Assembly (NCBI GenBank): GCA_030407315.1
Contig: JALQPE010002020.1
Location: 1-64,000 of the forward strand
Length of the DNA stretch: 64,000 bases
Direction of reading: 5' to 3'
DNA from: Asparagopsis taxiformis
Lineage: Eukaryota; Rhodophyta; Florideophyceae; Bonnemaisoniales; Bonnemaisoniaceae
The notes below the pieces were generated by a model. It did no database searches, was not told where the DNA came from, and saw only the letters and a program-made list of their open reading frames with translations. Position 1 is the stretch's first letter. Every line of letters starts with the position of its first letter. Below are positions 44,119-54,509 of the stretch, piece by piece. The position numbers were made by a program, and so were the translations under genes.

Positions 44119-44489
44119 TGGAACAGAGAGAAGGAAAGATGGAACAGAGAGAAGACGGAGGAAGAGAGCAGAGGAAGAACAGGATGATGATGCGCACGAG
44201 AGATGAAGCGCGAGGACGCGCTTCGAAGTTAGTCGGGGGGAGTGTGACGCAATTTATTTCGTCGACGCGCGCGCGTTCGCTGCGATTGCGTCGGGATGAA
44301 TTCGCGTGCATCTATCTTAGTTAGTTAGTAAGCGAGCGTACGCGTGGCGTTTTGATTACGTGTCACGGAGCTTGGATGCGAACGCGTGCGCGCGTACGTT
44401 GCCACGAAACCGCGAGCCCGGCGCCACGTGTAGCGCGTTTTACGAATTTCCCTTTTTGGTGTTTTTATGACGAAAGTCTTTTTGCCGTG
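44119..44489. other. Junction between gypsy and copia elements
   Basis: Should contain the promoter of the antisense ORF and the end of the gypsy element. No LTR terminus or target duplication seen. The 5' LTR expected for copia-1 is absent here. Confidence 0.4.
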
Positions 44490-44744
44490 TTCTTCCTTCG
44501 CCACCGCGCAACCTCTGTCGACACCCGGCAACCTCTGTCGCCACTCGGCAACCTCTGTCGCCGCGCCGCACCTCTGTCGCCGCTCCGCGCCGACACTGTG
44601 TCATCCTGTCACTGACACTGACATCCTGTCATCCACGCTGTGTCACACTGACACTCTGTCATCTTGCCATCCGTCTCTCGGTCATCGTCATCAGGTGACA
44701 TCATTCTTTTATCTGGGGTTAGCGTGCGAAGGAAAAAGTTTGGC

Positions 44745-44820
44745 CAGCGTCGCTGCTGGGACTCGAACCAAGGCTCTGTACATCCCCGTGGACCGTCCAA
44801 CCGACTCGGCTACCGGGCCA
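44745..44820 (-). other. tRNA-like A and B boxes in copia-1 leader
   Basis: Read on the minus strand: GGCCCGG, then TAGCCGAGTCGG (A-box consensus) and, 38 bases on, GGTTCGAGTCC (B-box consensus). The size is tRNA-like, but anticodon and acceptor stems do not pair, so this is not a working tRNA gene. The same module is at about 62957-63030. Confidence 0.6.
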
Positions 44821-45000
44821 CTCAAGGCCCAATTAGTGGAATCGACCTTTGCTTTTATATTGGCTAGTCTATACCTTTCTCAACTCGGTCCTGCTCTTGT
44901 AAGACAGTGACCTTGTCCTGATCGGTATAGCGTTATAGCCTTTACATATCACCGAATAAACTCATCGAACGTTTGGTTTCATTGTCAACGGTTTCCACAA

Positions 45001-45097
45001 GTAAGTTTATACCTTTCACCTTTCGGTCTATTTCAAGGTTTAGACCTTAGTATTGATCGGTATAACTTCTAACACTCTTGTTCTCTTCTCTCTGCAG
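45001..45097 (+). other. 97-bp intron in copia-1 leader
   Basis: Donor GTAAGT at 45001, acceptor CTCTCTGCAG ending at 45097, candidate branch point TTCTAAC about 30 bases upstream and a pyrimidine tract between. Removing it joins ...CCACAA to TGTCTAGC and so creates the ATG of the next ORF. The copy in copia-2 (63212-63308) has the same length and signals. Confidence 0.75.
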
Positions 45098-45516
45098 TGT
45101 CTAGCAGTGACGAAGACCGCGTGGAACCGCGCACCGACGAGCAGCCTCCCAGGCTTCGTCGCGAGGGGGAGTCTCTTCAAGACCGGGTCTTCCGCAAAGC
45201 CTACAGCATCGCCGAAAGGAGGGATAACAAGAAGAAGTACGCCGCTCACAAAAAGGCAAACCGCTCGAGGTGTCACCACTGCAACGTCTTTCTCAACTCC
45301 GCCGAGTCTAGAGTCGCACACTTCAGCGGCTCTAGACATAAGAAGACTATCGAACGCCTCAAGGAAGGTGGTCTCAAGGTCTGCAAGCCCTGCGGTGTCA
45401 TCGTTCGCACCCAGAGCGAGTTCGACAACCACCTCCGCGGTAGTCGCCACCGTGGCATCGAGAAGACTCTCAAAGCCGCTAAAGCCTCTAGGGCTTCCTC
45501 CTCCTCCGATAAGTAG
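45098..45516 (+). CDS. Two-zinc-finger protein upstream of gag-pol (ORF0)
   Basis: 139 aa when the leader intron is spliced: the A of the start codon is base 45000 and the TG is 45098-45099. There is no ATG at this position in unspliced DNA (GTG at 45097). It carries two U1/matrin-type fingers with identical spacing C-x2-C-x12-H-x5-H: C59, C62, H75, H81 and C96, C99, H112, H118. Fingers of this type usually bind double-stranded RNA or spliceosomal RNA. The N-terminus is acidic, the middle basic, the tail serine-rich. It is preserved in copia-2 with few changes, so selection is likely. It is not a standard copia gene. Confidence 0.75.
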
Positions 45517-45699
45517 TACTCCTCTTCTCTAGACACAATAGAAATCTAGCTGATTTCTCTTTGATAAACCTTGTTTCTTGTTCTCCACTCATCTAGCTCT
45601 TAGCTAAAAGTCTTTATCCTATAGATCCCAGCTTGGTCCTAGACGACTATCGGTTGTCCACTTGGGAAGGGTCGAACAGATAAGACATAATACAGAGCC

Positions 45700-48600
45700 A
45701 TGGAGAGCACTTCATCCGGCATTCGCATTGAAAAGCTGGACTACTCCAACTTCCACTCATGGAAGCAAAAGATGGAGCTCATCCTCGGACACCGCGAGGT
45801 GGACGAAATGATCGATCCTGACCTACGTCCTCCACGCCCTGCAGACCAGGAAGCACTGTCCAAGTGGCTTCGCAAAGATAAGACTGCTCGGATGACCATC
45901 GGGATCACGTTGTCTGATGAGATGCTCAAGAACGTCTCACACACCACTACTGCTCTGGAAATGTGGCAGGAGATCTGTAACGTGCACCAAAGGCACACTC
46001 TCCTAAACAAACTAGCTGCAAGGCGTGATTTCTATACTGCCACTATGAAGCTCGGTGAACAGATGCTCGTCTACATTAATCGTGTTCGACAGATGGCCTC
46101 GGTTCTCAGCTCTATGGGCGTGATCATCGACGACAAGGAAATGGCTATGGCTGTCCTCAATGGCCTTCCTTCTTCCTTCCAGACACTCATTACTGCTCTT
46201 GATGCTATAGGTGATGAGGACCCTACATTCACCTTCGACAAAGTCCGAAGCCTCCTTCTTCAGGAGGAACGTAGAGCTTCTATTCTGAAACCTGGAAGCT
46301 CTTCTTCTGACTCGGCTGCACTATTATCTAGGTCTGGGAAACAGCCCGGCAGTAACCGAAAGAAATGCACTTATTGCGGTCGTACCAACCACACTGAACC
46401 GTATTGTTGGCAAAAGTATGGCCGTCCATCCTTCTCTCGCCCTGCAAGGTCTAGACCTTCTGCTATGGTTACTCTCACCGATTCAGAAGGCAATCCTCCA
46501 TCAAACACGGTTTCCGCGTCTACTTTCCATAATGATGAAGAGAGAGAGTATGTTTGCCTCATGTCAACTACTCCTGGATCTCTTCATACATCAACTTGGT
46601 ACATAGACTCTGCTGCCACCTCTCACATGACCTTCGATCGATCCATGTTTGTTTCCTATAATGAAATAACACCGTTCTCCGTAACTCTGGGAGATAAGTC
46701 TACCTCAATGGCAGTCGGCCGTGGTGATGTTCGTTTAATGATCTCTCTATATGGGGAAATAAAACAGTGCATACTTCGTGACGTCCTCCACGTTCCCTCT
46801 TTTGTATTTTCTCTCATCTCCGTCAGCACCCTCACTACTCGAGGCATATCGGTGCAGTTCAATAACAATACAGTCATCCTGACTCAGAACAACAAACCGA
46901 TAGCCACTGGACGGAGAAGCAAGGGACTCTATGCCATTGATCTCTTCTCGTCAGAGGCCCCGAAAGACCATGTGCAGCAAACAGCCTGTGTGGCCTCGCT
47001 ACAGCTCTGGCACGAGCGGCTGGGGCATGTCAACAAGTCCGGTATCTCACGCATGGAACAGCTATCTGCCGTGAAGGGCCTCCGAATCAAATCTCAGAAA
47101 TCAGATGCAGGTGCCCCATGTGAAGGATGCATAACCGGCAAAATGCCCCGAGCAGCTATTCCAAAGCTCTCCGAAACGAGAGCATCTGAGCTACTCCAAT
47201 TGGTTCACACAGATCTGGCAGGGCCGATGGAAGTACTCTCGAAAGGAGGAGCTCGATACTTTGTGACATTCATCGATGACAAGTCCCGATGGCTAACGGT
47301 ATACCCGCTCCACCGTAAGTCCGACTGTTTCGACTCCTTCCAGAGATTCCTGCGCATGGCTGAAACGCAAACTGGTTGTACACTCCGCCAACTACGCTCG
47401 GATGGAGGGGGAGAGTTCTTCTCAAACGACTTTACCTCCTTCCTCGACAGCAAAGGAATCAAACGTCAGACCACCTGTGCATACACTCCGCAACAGAATG
47501 GTGTGGCAGAGAGAATGAACAGAACCCTCAAAGATCAAATTCGTGCCATGCTCCATCACAGCAGCACCCCATTCGAGTTCTGGGCAGAAGCACTCTCCTG
47601 TGCTGCCTACATTCGTAACCGTGTCACCAGCCGCTCCCTGCCAACTGGAAATACTCCGTATGAGATCTGGTATGGTAGGAAACCGAGTATTGCTCATATG
47701 CGAACGTTCGGAAGTAGATGCTGGTACAAAACGCCTGATAAACTTCTTCAGACCCTTGATTTGCGGGCAAAGGAAGCAATTATGCTTGGATACGCAAGCT
47801 CCCAGAAAGCCTACAAACTATGGGACACAGCAAATGAAAAGGTCGTTGTGTCGCGAGACGTAGTGTTCGACGAGCTGCAGAAGAAGCGTTTACCATCTTC
47901 TGATACAGACTACAACAGCGTTGATGCTGCTCCTGAGTCCAATACTGAGCCACGGGATGGAGACGGCAAGTCTGGTCTCTCTACCAAACAGGATACTCCT
48001 CCTTCATCCCATTCGGACTCTGACTCTGACACCAACGCTCCACAACCTCAATCTCCTCCACCAACTCCCTCAGCATCTACTGATGAGTCTCTCCTTAACG
48101 CTCCGCGTAAATCTTCTCGATCTCGTAAACCTCCGGGTGAGTGGTGGAAAACAACTGCCCTTGTCTCCACTACTGCTGATACCACTCCGGAACATCTTCT
48201 TACCTTCACTGAGGTGACCAAGGGGGAGGAGAAAGATCTCTGGATTGAGGCCATTCAGTCCGAGATGGATTCCCTCGAAGCAAATGGCACCTGGATTCTG
48301 GTCCCCCGCAGTGAAGCTCTCAACCTCCTCACTTCGAAGTGGGTCTTCAAACGCAAAGATGTTGTGAGTGAAACTGGTGAGCACTCGATCAAACACAAAG
48401 CTCGACTCGTAACTCGAGGATTCCAGCAGAAGTACGGCATCGACTACTCCGAGACTTATGCCCCCGTTGTCCAGTTCTGTACTCTTCGCATGTTCTTTGC
48501 GCTCACTGTCCACCACGATTTGCACTGCGATCAAATGGACGTCAAAACAGCCTTTCTCTACGGAGATCTCGAGCTGGACATATTCATGGAGCAGCCGGAG

Positions 48601-49782
48601 GGATTCGTCGACTCGAAGCATCCAGACCATGTCTGCAAACTGCAAAAGGCTCTATACGGACTCAAACAAGCTCCGAGGCAGTGGCATGCTAAGATCGATG
48701 ACTTTCTCATTTCACAGCTCGACTTCCAGAGCTCTCCGTACGATCCATGTTTCTACGTCAGGTATCGTGACGACTCTATGATCATCATTGCACTATACGT
48801 CGACGATATTCTTCTTGCTTCAAGCAGTACAGATATGTTGGATGAGCTGAAAGCAGAGTTCAGCAAGCGTTTCGAGATGAAGGATTGTGGTAGAGCTCGG
48901 GTATGTCTTGGACTAGAGATTGCGCGCAACACCTCCAAAGGACTGCTACACTTGAATCAGTCCCGCTACGCTGAGAAGGTATTGGAACGGTTTGGAATGG
49001 AAAACGCAAGTCCCGTTGTTACGCCAATGCAAGCTCAGATCTCCGTCGCGGATACCGAAACTGAGCCCATCGACTCTACGCTCTATCGCAGAGCAATTGG
49101 CAGCCTGATGTACCTAGCGGTGGGAACTCGCCCTGACATCGCATTTGCTGTTGGGAGACTTGCACAGTTCGTTGAGGCCCCGACAAAAGCTCTCTGGGTA
49201 GCCGTTAAACGTGTCCTACGCTACATCGCTGGTACACGGGACTTTGGCGTGATGTACAGAGCTACAGCAACACTTGCACCAGTCGGGTACAGCGACTCGG
49301 ACTGGGGCGGTTGTACTATCAACCGGAAGTCGACCAGTGGCTATGTCTTCAAGATGGCTGGAGGAGCGGTGAGCTGGAAGTCTCGTAAGCAAAGCTGCGT
49401 AGCCCAGTCTTCCTCAGAAGCAGAATACATGGCTCTCAGTGCAGCAGTGAAGGAGGCAATCTGGCTGAGAAACATCGTTGGTTTCAGCAGCAATACAGAT
49501 CCTGCAGATCCTATCCTCATCAATGTGGATAATCAAGGATCTATCAAAATGGCTAGGAACGATGCTTCTGGAACCCGCACAAAGCATATCGACATTCGGT
49601 ATCACTTTGTCCGGGATTGCCTCCTCGAAGGGATGTTCGATATCGACTACTGTCCAACATCCGATATGGTAGCGGATGTCCTCACTAAGCCTCTGCAAAG
49701 GATTCAGTTCGTCAAGCTTCGTGAACTTATGGGGGTAACTACCAAATCATTAATCGAGAATGTCAAAGAGGGGGAGTGTTGA
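45700..49782 (+). CDS. gag-pol: Ty1/copia Gag-Pol polyprotein
   Basis: 1360 aa, uninterrupted. The Gag part has LDYSNFHSWKQKMELIL at the start and zinc knuckle CTYCGRTNHTEPYC. The protease has WYIDSAATSHM. The integrase has LWHERLGHVN...CEGCITGK, then HTDLAGPM, LRSDGGGEFFS and TPQQNGVAERMNR (D,D,E). The reverse transcriptase has QMDVKTAFLYGDLE, LYGLKQAPRQW and LYVDDILLAS (YVDD at 1033-1036). The RNase H has YSDSDWGGC, SQSSSEAEYMAL-like AQSSSEAEYMALS and KHIDIRYHFVRD. The stop codon TGA falls inside the 3' LTR. All catalytic motifs are intact, so the protein is probably functional even though this copy has lost its 5' LTR. Confidence 0.92.
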   Translation: MESTSSGIRIEKLDYSNFHSWKQKMELILGHREVDEMIDPDLRPPRPADQEALSKWLRKDKTARMTIGITLSDEMLKNVSHTTTALEMWQEICNVHQRHTLLNKLAARRDFYTATMKLGEQMLVYINRVRQMASVLSSMGVIIDDKEMAMAVLNGLPSSFQTLITALDAIGDEDPTFTFDKVRSLLLQEERRASILKPGSSSSDSAALLSRSGKQPGSNRKKCTYCGRTNHTEPYCWQKYGRPSFSRPARSRPSAMVTLTDSEGNPPSNTVSASTFHNDEEREYVCLMSTTPGSLHTSTWYIDSAATSHMTFDRSMFVSYNEITPFSVTLGDKSTSMAVGRGDVRLMISLYGEIKQCILRDVLHVPSFVFSLISVSTLTTRGISVQFNNNTVILTQNNKPIATGRRSKGLYAIDLFSSEAPKDHVQQTACVASLQLWHERLGHVNKSGISRMEQLSAVKGLRIKSQKSDAGAPCEGCITGKMPRAAIPKLSETRASELLQLVHTDLAGPMEVLSKGGARYFVTFIDDKSRWLTVYPLHRKSDCFDSFQRFLRMAETQTGCTLRQLRSDGGGEFFSNDFTSFLDSKGIKRQTTCAYTPQQNGVAERMNRTLKDQIRAMLHHSSTPFEFWAEALSCAAYIRNRVTSRSLPTGNTPYEIWYGRKPSIAHMRTFGSRCWYKTPDKLLQTLDLRAKEAIMLGYASSQKAYKLWDTANEKVVVSRDVVFDELQKKRLPSSDTDYNSVDAAPESNTEPRDGDGKSGLSTKQDTPPSSHSDSDSDTNAPQPQSPPPTPSASTDESLLNAPRKSSRSRKPPGEWWKTTALVSTTADTTPEHLLTFTEVTKGEEKDLWIEAIQSEMDSLEANGTWILVPRSEALNLLTSKWVFKRKDVVSETGEHSIKHKARLVTRGFQQKYGIDYSETYAPVVQFCTLRMFFALTVHHDLHCDQMDVKTAFLYGDLELDIFMEQPEGFVDSKHPDHVCKLQKALYGLKQAPRQWHAKIDDFLISQLDFQSSPYDPCFYVRYRDDSMIIIALYVDDILLASSSTDMLDELKAEFSKRFEMKDCGRARVCLGLEIARNTSKGLLHLNQSRYAEKVLERFGMENASPVVTPMQAQISVADTETEPIDSTLYRRAIGSLMYLAVGTRPDIAFAVGRLAQFVEAPTKALWVAVKRVLRYIAGTRDFGVMYRATATLAPVGYSDSDWGGCTINRKSTSGYVFKMAGGAVSWKSRKQSCVAQSSSEAEYMALSAAVKEAIWLRNIVGFSSNTDPADPILINVDNQGSIKMARNDASGTRTKHIDIRYHFVRDCLLEGMFDIDYCPTSDMVADVLTKPLQRIQFVKLRELMGVTTKSLIENVKEGEC

Positions 49783-50264
49783 AGCACTGGAATTGGCCCT
49801 GAGGGGCTCAATTACGTGAGAAAACTTTGACCCTCGATTTCTCCTAGAAGGAGTTCTCTAGGCGCTCCGAAACCTATCTCATCGTGTTCAGCGTACCCGA
49901 ATTAGTCGGGTAGCAACTTCTCCGAAGCTTCTACGACCTTTCTTCATGGAGATAATAGCGTCTGAAGTTTCAATTTGTTTGTCATAGTTTCAATTAGTAA
50001 TTAGAAATGCCAAGATGGGTTGCCATCATGGCAGAGGGGAAATGTTATGATAAGTGTACACGTTTGGGTGATATGATTGAGAAGCCCACGTGTACCAGAT
50101 TGGCAGCGGGTGTTTGCTAGGACAGACTGTCAGTGACAGACTGTCTGGAGCAGCTATTAACAGGCTGTCCTTAGCACCGCCGGCGCACCTCGGCGAGAAT
50201 ACAAATAATGTAGTGAGCTCGCAGATTCAATAAACGCTCGGTAAGCGACCAATTCGTTTCAACA
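49777..50264 (+). repeat. Copia-1 3' LTR
   Basis: 488 bp, starts TGTTGAAGCACTGG and ends CGTTTCAACA. It matches 62025-62516 closely. It is preceded by polypurine tract AAAGAGGGGGAG and contains AATAAACGCT near its end as a possible polyadenylation signal. Confidence 0.9.
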
Positions 50265-50383
50265 GTAACTTTCCAGTCAAGCCATTTACGAAACAAATGC
50301 ACTGGTCGGACCACCGTTTCTATCTCAACCGCTTCTACACCAACACTGATTACCAGTGCACAGATGATAATGAAGAAGAATAA
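50265..50383 (+). pseudogene. 3' end of Plavaka-like transposase, copy 2
   Basis: Encodes the last residues of the transposase (MHWSDHRFYLNRFYTNTDYQ and an acidic end), nearly identical to 13080-12960 on the other strand. Everything upstream is lost because copia-1 inserted here. Confidence 0.8.
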
Positions 50384-50460
50384 ATCTAAATCGCAGCACT
50401 CTGTTGATAATGTACTACATGATAAGCCTTCTAGCCAACGGCACATTTACTGCACTAATT

Positions 50461-51902
50461 TCAACCATCCTCCATTACGCCAGAACCGTTATCAGCAGTG
50501 GCTGCATGGCGCCGCTCCATGCCCCCATACTGTGGGGCATTGATTTCGACATTCAGGTTTGCACTCAGGTGTCCAGCATATGGGTCAACGACGAAAAGTT
50601 CTGCGCCAATTAGTCCTTGCGCAATCACACAATCCATTACAGCACCGAGGTTTGACGTAATATGCGATTGAATCCAATCCTCGGACACTAGAACAAGTGA
50701 TGAGCAACGGTTTACATCATCAACGACATGAACAATTCCAGACCCCTCTCCGCTTTGCCACACTTCAACAGCCTCTCTCGTCACAGTACGGCTTGCAAAC
50801 ACATGCCGTGACTGTGCACTAGTCCGCTGTTCGCTCTCGACAACGTCCGTTTCTTCCCTTGCTTGCGAGCCTTGGAGACAAGACATGCAGTACACCACCA
50901 TACCAACTAATTGCTGAAAAGCTACCCCCACATATTGACTGTACCGCCTTGTAAACTCCTTCTGCCGTGCACCTCCTTTCCCCTTCGGTTCATCCAAACA
51001 CTCCACAGTAGTCACTAGCCAAGCATCCAGGCGCGCCAGCGTTAGTATGCTCGTCTCTATGTCCATAACTTGTTCTGGTCGTATCGAATACCCCTGAAGA
51101 TGTCCAGCACATTCACAGCTATTCGGTTGTTAAACCATACATCACCATTCACTTCCATTTCGAAGCTGTCAGGAACCATGCCTTTGCTGTATCGCAGCTC
51201 CGAGAACGGTGCCGTTCGCCACCTCCCCATATCCAAATCACCGTTGCTTTCCCGTTTCAAAAGCTTCTCAGACGCTTCGCGCTTTTGATCCTCTCGCTCG
51301 TCCATCTCAGCTCGCGTCGTCAGCATCGTGCATCTAGACATTAATTTCATGTACCCCAGCGAACCGAACAATCTGTCCCTCACATTACGCTTCCGTGCAA
51401 TCATCACGTCGGACAGTTTCTGCGTCACCTTCACTTTCAATTCCTTGCTCCCCGCCACAGCCTCTTGACAGCACACACGCTGCTCCTCATCGGAAAACAC
51501 ATCACACCACGGACTTTGACGCAGTACGTGTCGCACCAAGTCATTCAGCAGATCACTCTCGTCTCTGTACGAAGGTGTATACCACTGCAGATTCTTGATG
51601 ATGTAGCCCGGAGGGGTAGCAATATATCCTACACCGTTTTCGCTCCGAAGTGTCCCTTCTACCGGCTCTATCTCGATGGTACGTCCAGTCCAACGTCTCT
51701 GCGTTTGTTCCGCTATAGGGTCCAGCTCCATAGTCTCGTTCTTGCACCACTTTGTCAGGTTTTCCTCAACCGCCCTAAGAACTCCAAGGTATTTCACAGG
51801 AATGGCTTTCTGTATTTTCGACTTACCGCCACCGTGATCACTGATTCTACCTGTTCTCGCAATTGCAGTAAGGCTGGCATTTTCCGCCTGCAGAGTCTTC
51901 AC
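50461..51902 (-). pseudogene. Accessory coiled-coil gene, copy 2, broken
   Basis: An inverted second copy of the gene at 11281-12882. The 5' part (51902-51057) and 3' part (51066-50461) are in different frames, with the break near 51070 around FRGIRYDQNK. The gene is cut at its 5' side by the CACTA-2 end at 51902, so the coiled coil is missing. The strong protein similarity between copies, including substitutions such as E to I or S to I, points to recent duplication. Confidence 0.75.
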
Positions 51903-54509
51903 ACTACTGTGTCTGAAATCGGGCCTGGGGCAGTACTGTACGGCAGTAAAATTTACTGCCTGAGGCAGTAAAATTTAGTACTGTAAAAATATAAATTAAT
52001 GCCCTACTTACCGGCAGTACAGTGCACTGCCCGGAGGCAGTGGCCATGTGCTGCCGACGGCAGTAGAAAGTACTGCCTGGATGTATGACGTGAGGCAGTG
52101 GTGGGAGGCAGTGATAGTTGCTGGATTTAGATTGCCTTTCTGGCAGTGATTTGTGCTACATTGGCCTGTAAAATAAAGTAGTATATTGTGCTGACTTGGG
52201 CAGCACGGGGAGGGAGTAAAATATGCTGTCCAGGAATATGGCCCACGGCAGTACTATTTGGTGGCGTGGGATGCACCGTGTGGCAGTAGAAGCTAGTGTT
52301 TCCGGCAGCGTGCTGTGCTGGCTGCAGGCCCTAATGACGGCAGCACATTTTGCTATATTTAGGTAGTGCCCTGATGTACTGTATGATACTGCCTGCAGGT
52401 CATGGCAGAGGCAGAGAAATGTACTGTATTCTATTATTGGACAAAGCAGTAATTCCTGCTGCTGTGTGGTGCTGCTTTTTTTGTACTTACAGGTAGTGAC
52501 AAGTCTATGTTCTGGCAGTAGAGTAATGCAGTGGAATATGATGACAGCAGACATGCTTCGAGGCTGTGTATTCTACTGCCTGTGGAAGCGAGTGGGGACA
52601 GTAAATTATGACGTCTGACGAAATGTGTGAAAGCAATGAAATGAGGTGCTGATAGTCTCTGGGAAAAGATGCCTGATAGTACTGATTTATGATACGAAAA
52701 GTGCTACCGTACCGTGCTACTTGCCGTGGTGGAAAGTGCTGCCGTGCTCTACTACTTGCGTATGTGTAAATCACTGCCACGCTGTACTGCTCCAGGATAT
52801 GTGAATTGCTGCCCCACAGCACTACAAAAAGTAGTAGATTTTGATGTATTATAGAGCTGTCCAGATCAGCGTAAAGTACTGTCTGATAGTGTTGTACTCG
52901 ACAGGGGCATAGGACAGTACCAGTTACTGCCTGTGGCAGTGCAGTGTACTACCTGGAAGTGCTACCTGTGGCAGTACATTTCACTACCTGGAACTAGTGC
53001 TTGAGACAGTACAATTTACTGCCGGGAAGTCTATACTGAACCAGTAAATTGTAGTGCCTGGCGGTACTGACTCGGACAGAACGGGAAAGTAGTAGAATAT
53101 GATGCCTAGGGTAATACTTTCTAGTGCCTACAATTGATGTTCAGGACGATAGAATGAGGTGGAAATGCCATTCCAGCCGCATGTTCAGGCATCTGGCTAC
53201 GAAATGTCGGGCAGAATGGAGTGTCTCTCTCGGTGGTCTTCATAGAAGTGTATAGGGATAACCAAGTGTGATCTAAAAGGATGTCAGAATTTTTATGTAG
53301 CAAGGACAACGATGCCTGAAGGATTGTTTCAGTTCTATCATTAGACTAGACTACTCATAAAATCGAACTATCGTATCTAAAATCTTACTATCTCTACAAC
53401 CAGGACTATTGTGCAAGCAAATCGAGTTCCTTGCTGTTTCAAAACTACATGTGATGTTCAGACAGTAGGGAAATAAACACCATTACAGATGATTTGCAAC
53501 AGGTTAGCAATCGGATATAGAAAAGTATTGTAAAGGATGAGAAGAACATGAGTATGAATGGAATGAACAAACTTACCATCATTGAACTATTTTTGCGTGC
53601 AAAGGTATTGGTTGTAGGTTGGAATGACGAAAGCTTGCAAGCTTTCGTCATTCCAACCTATAACCAATACCTATGCCAGAATCATTTGCAATCAATAGAC
53701 TAGAATAAGATCAGCGAAGAACGATATGTATGGTTAGTGCACTATCTTTCATGGAAAGCATGTGGAAAGAAATTAGAGAGGGGAAAGATACCTACTCGAC
53801 AACGTACCAGCCTTACCTGTCATCTTCATGATAACCGGATGATGAAATGGTCCTATACGTCGCGCATCAACAGCCTTAAATAGACAGCTCATCCACTCAT
53901 AATGACCTCGTCGTAACTAGAAGGCAGATGATTTGGCAGACGATGATGTGGCAGATGATTTGGCAGCGGATGATCTGTCAAATTTTCTGGACGTGATAAA
54001 TTAGCAGAAATAGAAATCATGCCCCTACGCAATGTCAAACCAACCTAAAAGTCTTGGTATTGATGTTTAGCTGCATACTGAAGGAGAAACATCGAATAAA
54101 TGCTGTAAATTAGAGTAGTAGACAATCCGAAAGAGAATTGCAACCGTGTTCTCATCTATATATAGTTTATTACCATAAAAAGATTACTATTGAGGCCTAT
54201 TATACCATGTACTGAAGCTAAATTGTAAATGATTCGTGTATTTCATTCAGAAAAGGAAGCAGGAATCGTTGGAGGCATTAAAGATCGCTGAAGAACCCAA
54301 CATGGGAAATCAAGTCACCTGTTCCTTGAGTTAGGTAGGACACTAGTCAGTGTGAAGTTTTCGATAAGATGTAACGGTAAGAAAATATAGGTACCATAAA
54401 CTATTACAGTGGCCTGGTTAAAAAGAGACGGATACCATCTTATTAGTTGCCTACTAGTTGACATTAATCCACAATTTGTGCAAGGTTCTCTCGAATCCAA
54501 AGAGAAGAG
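51902..54509. repeat. CACTA-2 left arm
   Basis: The first 1.2 kb (to about 53110) are diverged repeats around GGCAGTAAAATTTACTGCC and GGCAGTAC, without a clean tandem period. The next 1.4 kb are AT-rich, hold the palindrome at 53604-53671 and no gene. The layout parallels the CACTA-1 arms although the sequences differ. Confidence 0.65.
53604..53671. repeat. 68-bp near-perfect palindrome
   Basis: GGTATTGGTTGTAGGTTGGA and onward to AGCTTG is mirrored by its reverse complement with a single mismatch and no spacer, so it could form a 34-bp cruciform arm. Confidence 0.85.

Larger units (their letters stand above)
32722..44480 (+). mobile_element. Ty3/gypsy chromovirus-type retrotransposon, ends not found
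   Basis: CG-rich element with gag, pol in the order protease-RT-RNase H-integrase (the Ty3/gypsy order), a chromodomain frame, and a long antisense ORF. I could not find matching LTRs between 32722-33136 and 44100-44480. The left boundary is taken as the CACTA-1 end and the right one as the start of similarity to the copia leader; both are inferred. Confidence 0.75.
44490..50264 (+). mobile_element. Copia-1: Ty1/copia retrotransposon lacking its 5' LTR
   Basis: The leader is similar to that of copia-2 from about 44490, followed by a spliced zinc-finger ORF, an intact gag-pol, a polypurine tract AAAGAGGGGGAG and a 488-bp 3' LTR (49777-50264, TGTTG...CAACA). The domain order protease-integrase-RT-RNase H defines Ty1/copia. 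The base sequence GTAAC after the LTR is the target; the uninterrupted target is visible in the sister copy (reverse complement of about 13065-13080). The 5' LTR is lost at the junction with the gypsy element. Confidence 0.85.

Noticed and set aside
32722..44480. LTRs of the gypsy element
   Set aside because: I compared the two ends by eye and found no matching stretch with TG...CA borders; a self-alignment would be decisive.
44745..44820. A tRNA gene
   Set aside because: A and B boxes are good, but acceptor and anticodon stems do not pair in either copy.
45097..45516. Translation of the zinc-finger ORF from the genomic GTG at 45097
   Set aside because: The GTG spans the intron acceptor; splicing gives a normal ATG at the same codon in both copies.
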